A model generated the notes under the pieces. That model made no database searches. It was not told the origin of the DNA and saw only the letters and a list, made by a program, of their open reading frames with translations. The position numbers were made by a program, and so were the translations under genes. From Alloprevotella tannerae (GTDB lineage: Bacteria; Bacteroidota; Bacteroidia; Bacteroidales; Bacteroidaceae), in the NCBI GenBank assembly GCA_015259125.1, contig JABZGR010000005.1, forward strand, positions 42,208-106,207: a stretch of 64,000 nucleotides of DNA, given 5' to 3'. How positions within the stretch are numbered: the first letter of the stretch is position 1; the number at the start of each line of letters is the position of its first letter. Below, piece after piece: positions 62,201 through 64,000 of this stretch.

Positions 62201-63753
62201 TACAGGTTGAAATCAGCAAGGATGGAAATACTCCTCAAGTTGTCTCTACTATCAACTACAAAGATTTAGATGGCGATGAAGGATGGAGAATAAAGAAAGT
62301 TGATCTGAACAACTTCAAAGGTGCGAGGTTTATAATCCTCACTCTACGCGGAACTGATAATAATCCCAAGGCGACTGCAATCATGATCGATGATATCAAT
62401 GTGCGCAATAACTTTGATTATAATCTTGATGCTCGTTTGACTGCTCCTAAACAAGTTATAGCAGGGCAATCAGCACAATGTCTGGTAACTATTCGTAACA
62501 TTGGTGATAAGGTTGCAGAAGACTATACTATTGATCTCTATGCTAACAATAAAATTGTGGCTACACTTAGAGGCGAGACGCTTGCTCCAGAAGCAAGTAA
62601 GACTGTTACGATGCTTTATAAGTCTAAAGTTACAGATCCAGAAGTATCTAAATTAAAAGCTGTAGTTGTTTTTGACAAGGATATGGATAAGGCAGATAAT
62701 ATATCAAAGACTCTTGATATTAATCTAAAGGCTTCTGATCTTCCTGCGATCAACGATTTAGTTGGGCGTGTAGATGAAGCTGAAGATATCGTAACTTTAA
62801 CTTGGACAGCCCCTGATACTAAGATCAGCGTTACAACAGAAGACTTTGAAGGGTTCAAGGCCTTCGAAATAAAAGATCTCTCGCCTTGGACTATTGAAGG
62901 TGATCGTGAGCGCAAGACCGTAGTATGGGATGGCTTTACATTCCCACATGCTGGTGAGCCATTCCCTTTCATCGTTTTCAATCCATCTGAGATTACTGAA
63001 TACGATCTCTCTCGTTGGTGTGCCCCGCATTCCGGCAAGCAGCTCTTAGCTTCAATATCTAATTATTCAGCGAAAGGAAATGATAGCTGGCTGATTTCAC
63101 CCTCACTCTCAGGAAAGAATCAAACTGTCCGCTTCTGGGCAAAATCTTTGGATGGTTATGAAAGCTTAGAGGTTCGTTGCTCTAAGACGACAGCTGACAC
63201 TGCCGCTCTCAATAATGTTCTTATAACAGAAAATAAGGTCCGGAACAAGTGGAAAGAGTATCAAGTTGAATTACCTGAAGGCACTAAATACTTCGCAATT
63301 CACGTAACTTCTAAGTTCCAGCAAATGCTTATGCTTGACGATATCACATACGAGTCTGGCGTTGGCACTATTATTGGTTTCAATATCTATCGTGATGGCC
63401 AAAATATCGCTACTGTAGATGCTCAGACGACTATATTCAAGGATAATACGGCTGATAAGGGCAATCACAACTATACTGTGACAGTTATTTATGATGAAGG
63501 TGAATCTAGAATGTCCAATAGTGTTTCTGCTGTTACTTCATTAAAAGATAATGTAAAGGCAGAAACGATTGTGCGCACGATCCCTGGCTACATAGTCATA
63601 AGCAATTCTATTGGTCAAGAAGTTGCAGTCTTTGCTGCAAATGGTAAGCAAGTCTTCTCCGGAAGCGGCCAGCAAAACTTGTTGATTCCGATGATGCGAA
63701 ATACCTATGTTGTGAAAGTTGGTAATAAGGCGTATAACGTTTTAGTACCATAA
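59257..63753 (+). CDS. Large secreted adhesin: cleaved-adhesin and fibronectin-III domains with T9SS sorting domain
   Basis: 1,498 residues with signal peptide TLALMVGLMATLTIEGGLHA. Residues 70-340 form a propeller-like region (SLSFLAIAVDKYGRLFGI). Then come fibronectin-III-like units (VTLTWTAPT) and cleaved-adhesin domains near 536-690 (VPYTEEFEGLPAFDLY), 897-1055 (LPFHEGFSGG) and 1191-1373 (TTEDFEGFKAF, DSWLISPSLS, LMLDDITY). A CARDB-like unit lies about 1055-1165. The last 75 or so residues are a type IX sorting domain (VISNSIGQEVAVFAANGKQV, ending KAYNVLVP). The architecture resembles the adhesin parts of gingipains and HagA, but there is no protease domain. Likely surface-anchored and involved in host protein binding or haemagglutination. 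Confidence 0.88.
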   Translation: MRKKTLALMVGLMATLTIEGGLHAQSRFKTQGGEKLPKMMKESEKLSIPPDDIRKDYPLLLTAKPSGRNLFKTPGNISATTKTRSLKDEASDFTMWGNLVSAASWKQYTSSSKYPYGVYSFSVPSMTKQVLKQSLNINANGGGAIYNDRFHFVHFTQVYGAIFASYYEYDVNTWKVVKYDDLSDNAMIATSVAFDPTSGKVYGCFYTSDLKGLTIGTVDYEKAEREVLCPTSLSFLAIAVDKYGRLFGIDRNADLYRIDKKTGAQTKIGNTGVAIGAYYQSAAFDFKTNKMYWASAAESEENNVLYEVNVNTGQATEIKEFPDNEQLVCLYIPQAVNRKAPQEVTDVDLNFTGASTTGIVKFKLPTKAIDSTALSGYVEYFVLAEGDTLKTGKSFPGLTINADVTVAGGKTPFVVFVKNTAGESKRTIVKKWIGKDVPLQPEGIKLTLDTKSKVTLTWTAPTKGKNGGYVNPADLRYKIVRYPDEVIVAESHVGTTFSEEITPESLTAYYYKVSAINEGYKGEEIVSNKVLVGDPLEVPYTEEFEGLPAFDLYTVIDANKDGRTWVMNKVDNMVFNQFNPIRDADDWLISPPIHLSNDRQYSFSFVVKSTNKLNSERISASLGSGNVINDSYKVIVPDTTFHGPNEVTISTLVSVNKDSIYNFAFHATSQSNQGYLFLNKIIITEGPKYAAPDSVTDYTLTAGAEGDLSAELKFRTPTKDLEGKNLGTLTKVEILRNGKLIHTVENPVKGVMLTYKDKSDDIANGFNKYSVVVSNASGAGRIVERDVYLGYDVPRAPQNIKLVDNFDGTALLSWDSPGIKGVNDGYVDESELTYNVFSVQGESVSPYRSGITARSLDVTDVPQTGEQSLFYFLLKASSSVGESTIGRSPWIIVGSPYSLPFHEGFSGGTIENSFWTRGKEGKNNFDIVNEASSDNDGGCLKFLADKSGESATISSGKIDLAQANNPNLLFSYYAVPGKDDVIQVEISKDGNTPQVVSTINYKDLDGDEGWRIKKVDLNNFKGARFIILTLRGTDNNPKATAIMIDDINVRNNFDYNLDARLTAPKQVIAGQSAQCLVTIRNIGDKVAEDYTIDLYANNKIVATLRGETLAPEASKTVTMLYKSKVTDPEVSKLKAVVVFDKDMDKADNISKTLDINLKASDLPAINDLVGRVDEAEDIVTLTWTAPDTKISVTTEDFEGFKAFEIKDLSPWTIEGDRERKTVVWDGFTFPHAGEPFPFIVFNPSEITEYDLSRWCAPHSGKQLLASISNYSAKGNDSWLISPSLSGKNQTVRFWAKSLDGYESLEVRCSKTTADTAALNNVLITENKVRNKWKEYQVELPEGTKYFAIHVTSKFQQMLMLDDITYESGVGTIIGFNIYRDGQNIATVDAQTTIFKDNTADKGNHNYTVTVIYDEGESRMSNSVSAVTSLKDNVKAETIVRTIPGYIVISNSIGQEVAVFAANGKQVFSGSGQQNLLIPMMRNTYVVKVGNKAYNVLVP

Positions 63754-63777
63754 ATCACAGGTGACGAAAAATGATAG

Positions 63778-63816
63778 GAGATGCAACCAAACCCTGGTTG
63801 CATCTCTTTTATTTCT
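63778..63816 (+). terminator. Terminator after the adhesin gene
   Basis: GAGATGCAACCA (63778-63789) pairs perfectly with TGGTTGCATCTC (63795-63806), then TTTTATTT. From here to the window end I see no gene. Confidence 0.85.
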
Positions 63817-64000
63817 ACTAAAACGTAGTGTATTGAGGTGGTATTGTACTGAGACATAATTTTTTACTCCCTTTAGATTTTAAAGGTGACATCTTATTCA
63901 GTACACTATAATATGGAATTGATGCGAATGTCGCTCAATAATGACTTATCAACCCCAATTCGGTTTAAGGTCACCTCCTTTTTACTCAGGTTATAGCCCA

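Overview
The window is a Bacteroidota chromosome segment, most likely from Porphyromonas or a close relative. The reasons are type IX secretion (a Plug/DUF5103 protein and two proteins with C-terminal sorting domains), a gingipain/HagA-type cleaved-adhesin protein, an Omp28-like protein, an M64 peptidase, and promoters of the Bacteroidota type (TTTG, about 20 bp, TAnnTTTG). No rRNA, tRNA or true CRISPR array was seen.

Layout: 1-3660 is purL, cut at its 5' end by the window edge. About 4.2-16.6 kb is a decayed mobilizable element. Its left part has a broken relaxase gene, a mobilization accessory gene, a possible oriT and a DUF3408 gene. Its right part has two tandem tyrosine recombinases followed by two tiny genes, one interrupted at an A8 slippery run. 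Between them sits an AT-rich five-gene operon (7204-13408): XRE regulator, cytosine-5 DNA methyltransferase, a 990-residue protein with a MORC/MutL-like GHKL ATPase at one end and a histidine-kinase-like module at the other, a receiver-like protein, and a Vsr-type endonuclease. It looks like a restriction or anti-phage system with two-component-like wiring and is the most interesting part of the window.

From 17 kb onward the genes are chromosomal. They are: a BASS-like transporter with uvrB; an iron alcohol dehydrogenase; a glutathione peroxidase; a DUF4421 protein with an oxidoreductase; a six-gene minus-strand run (M64 peptidase, ftsK, lolA, trxB, NlpC/P60 lipoprotein, uracil-DNA glycosylase-like); yihY; a BadF-type kinase; a Fur/PerR regulator; prs; thiE-like; mrp, trmB, xseB, xseA and a subtilase; malQ of the DPE2 type; a minus-strand run of fucosidase, T9SS Plug, hydroxyacid dehydrogenase and TRIC channel; a VOC protein; a phosphohexomutase; nudC; rel; a small conserved ORF; ndk; then a divergent pair of T9SS cargo proteins.

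The long intergenic gaps carry short tandem arrays of two kinds: 22-bp palindromic units built on GTACCATCGTGATGGTAC (four clear loci and one degenerate) and 21-bp units built on ATCGTTTGCT (two loci). Both repeat about every two helical turns and share ATCGT. I know of no function for them.
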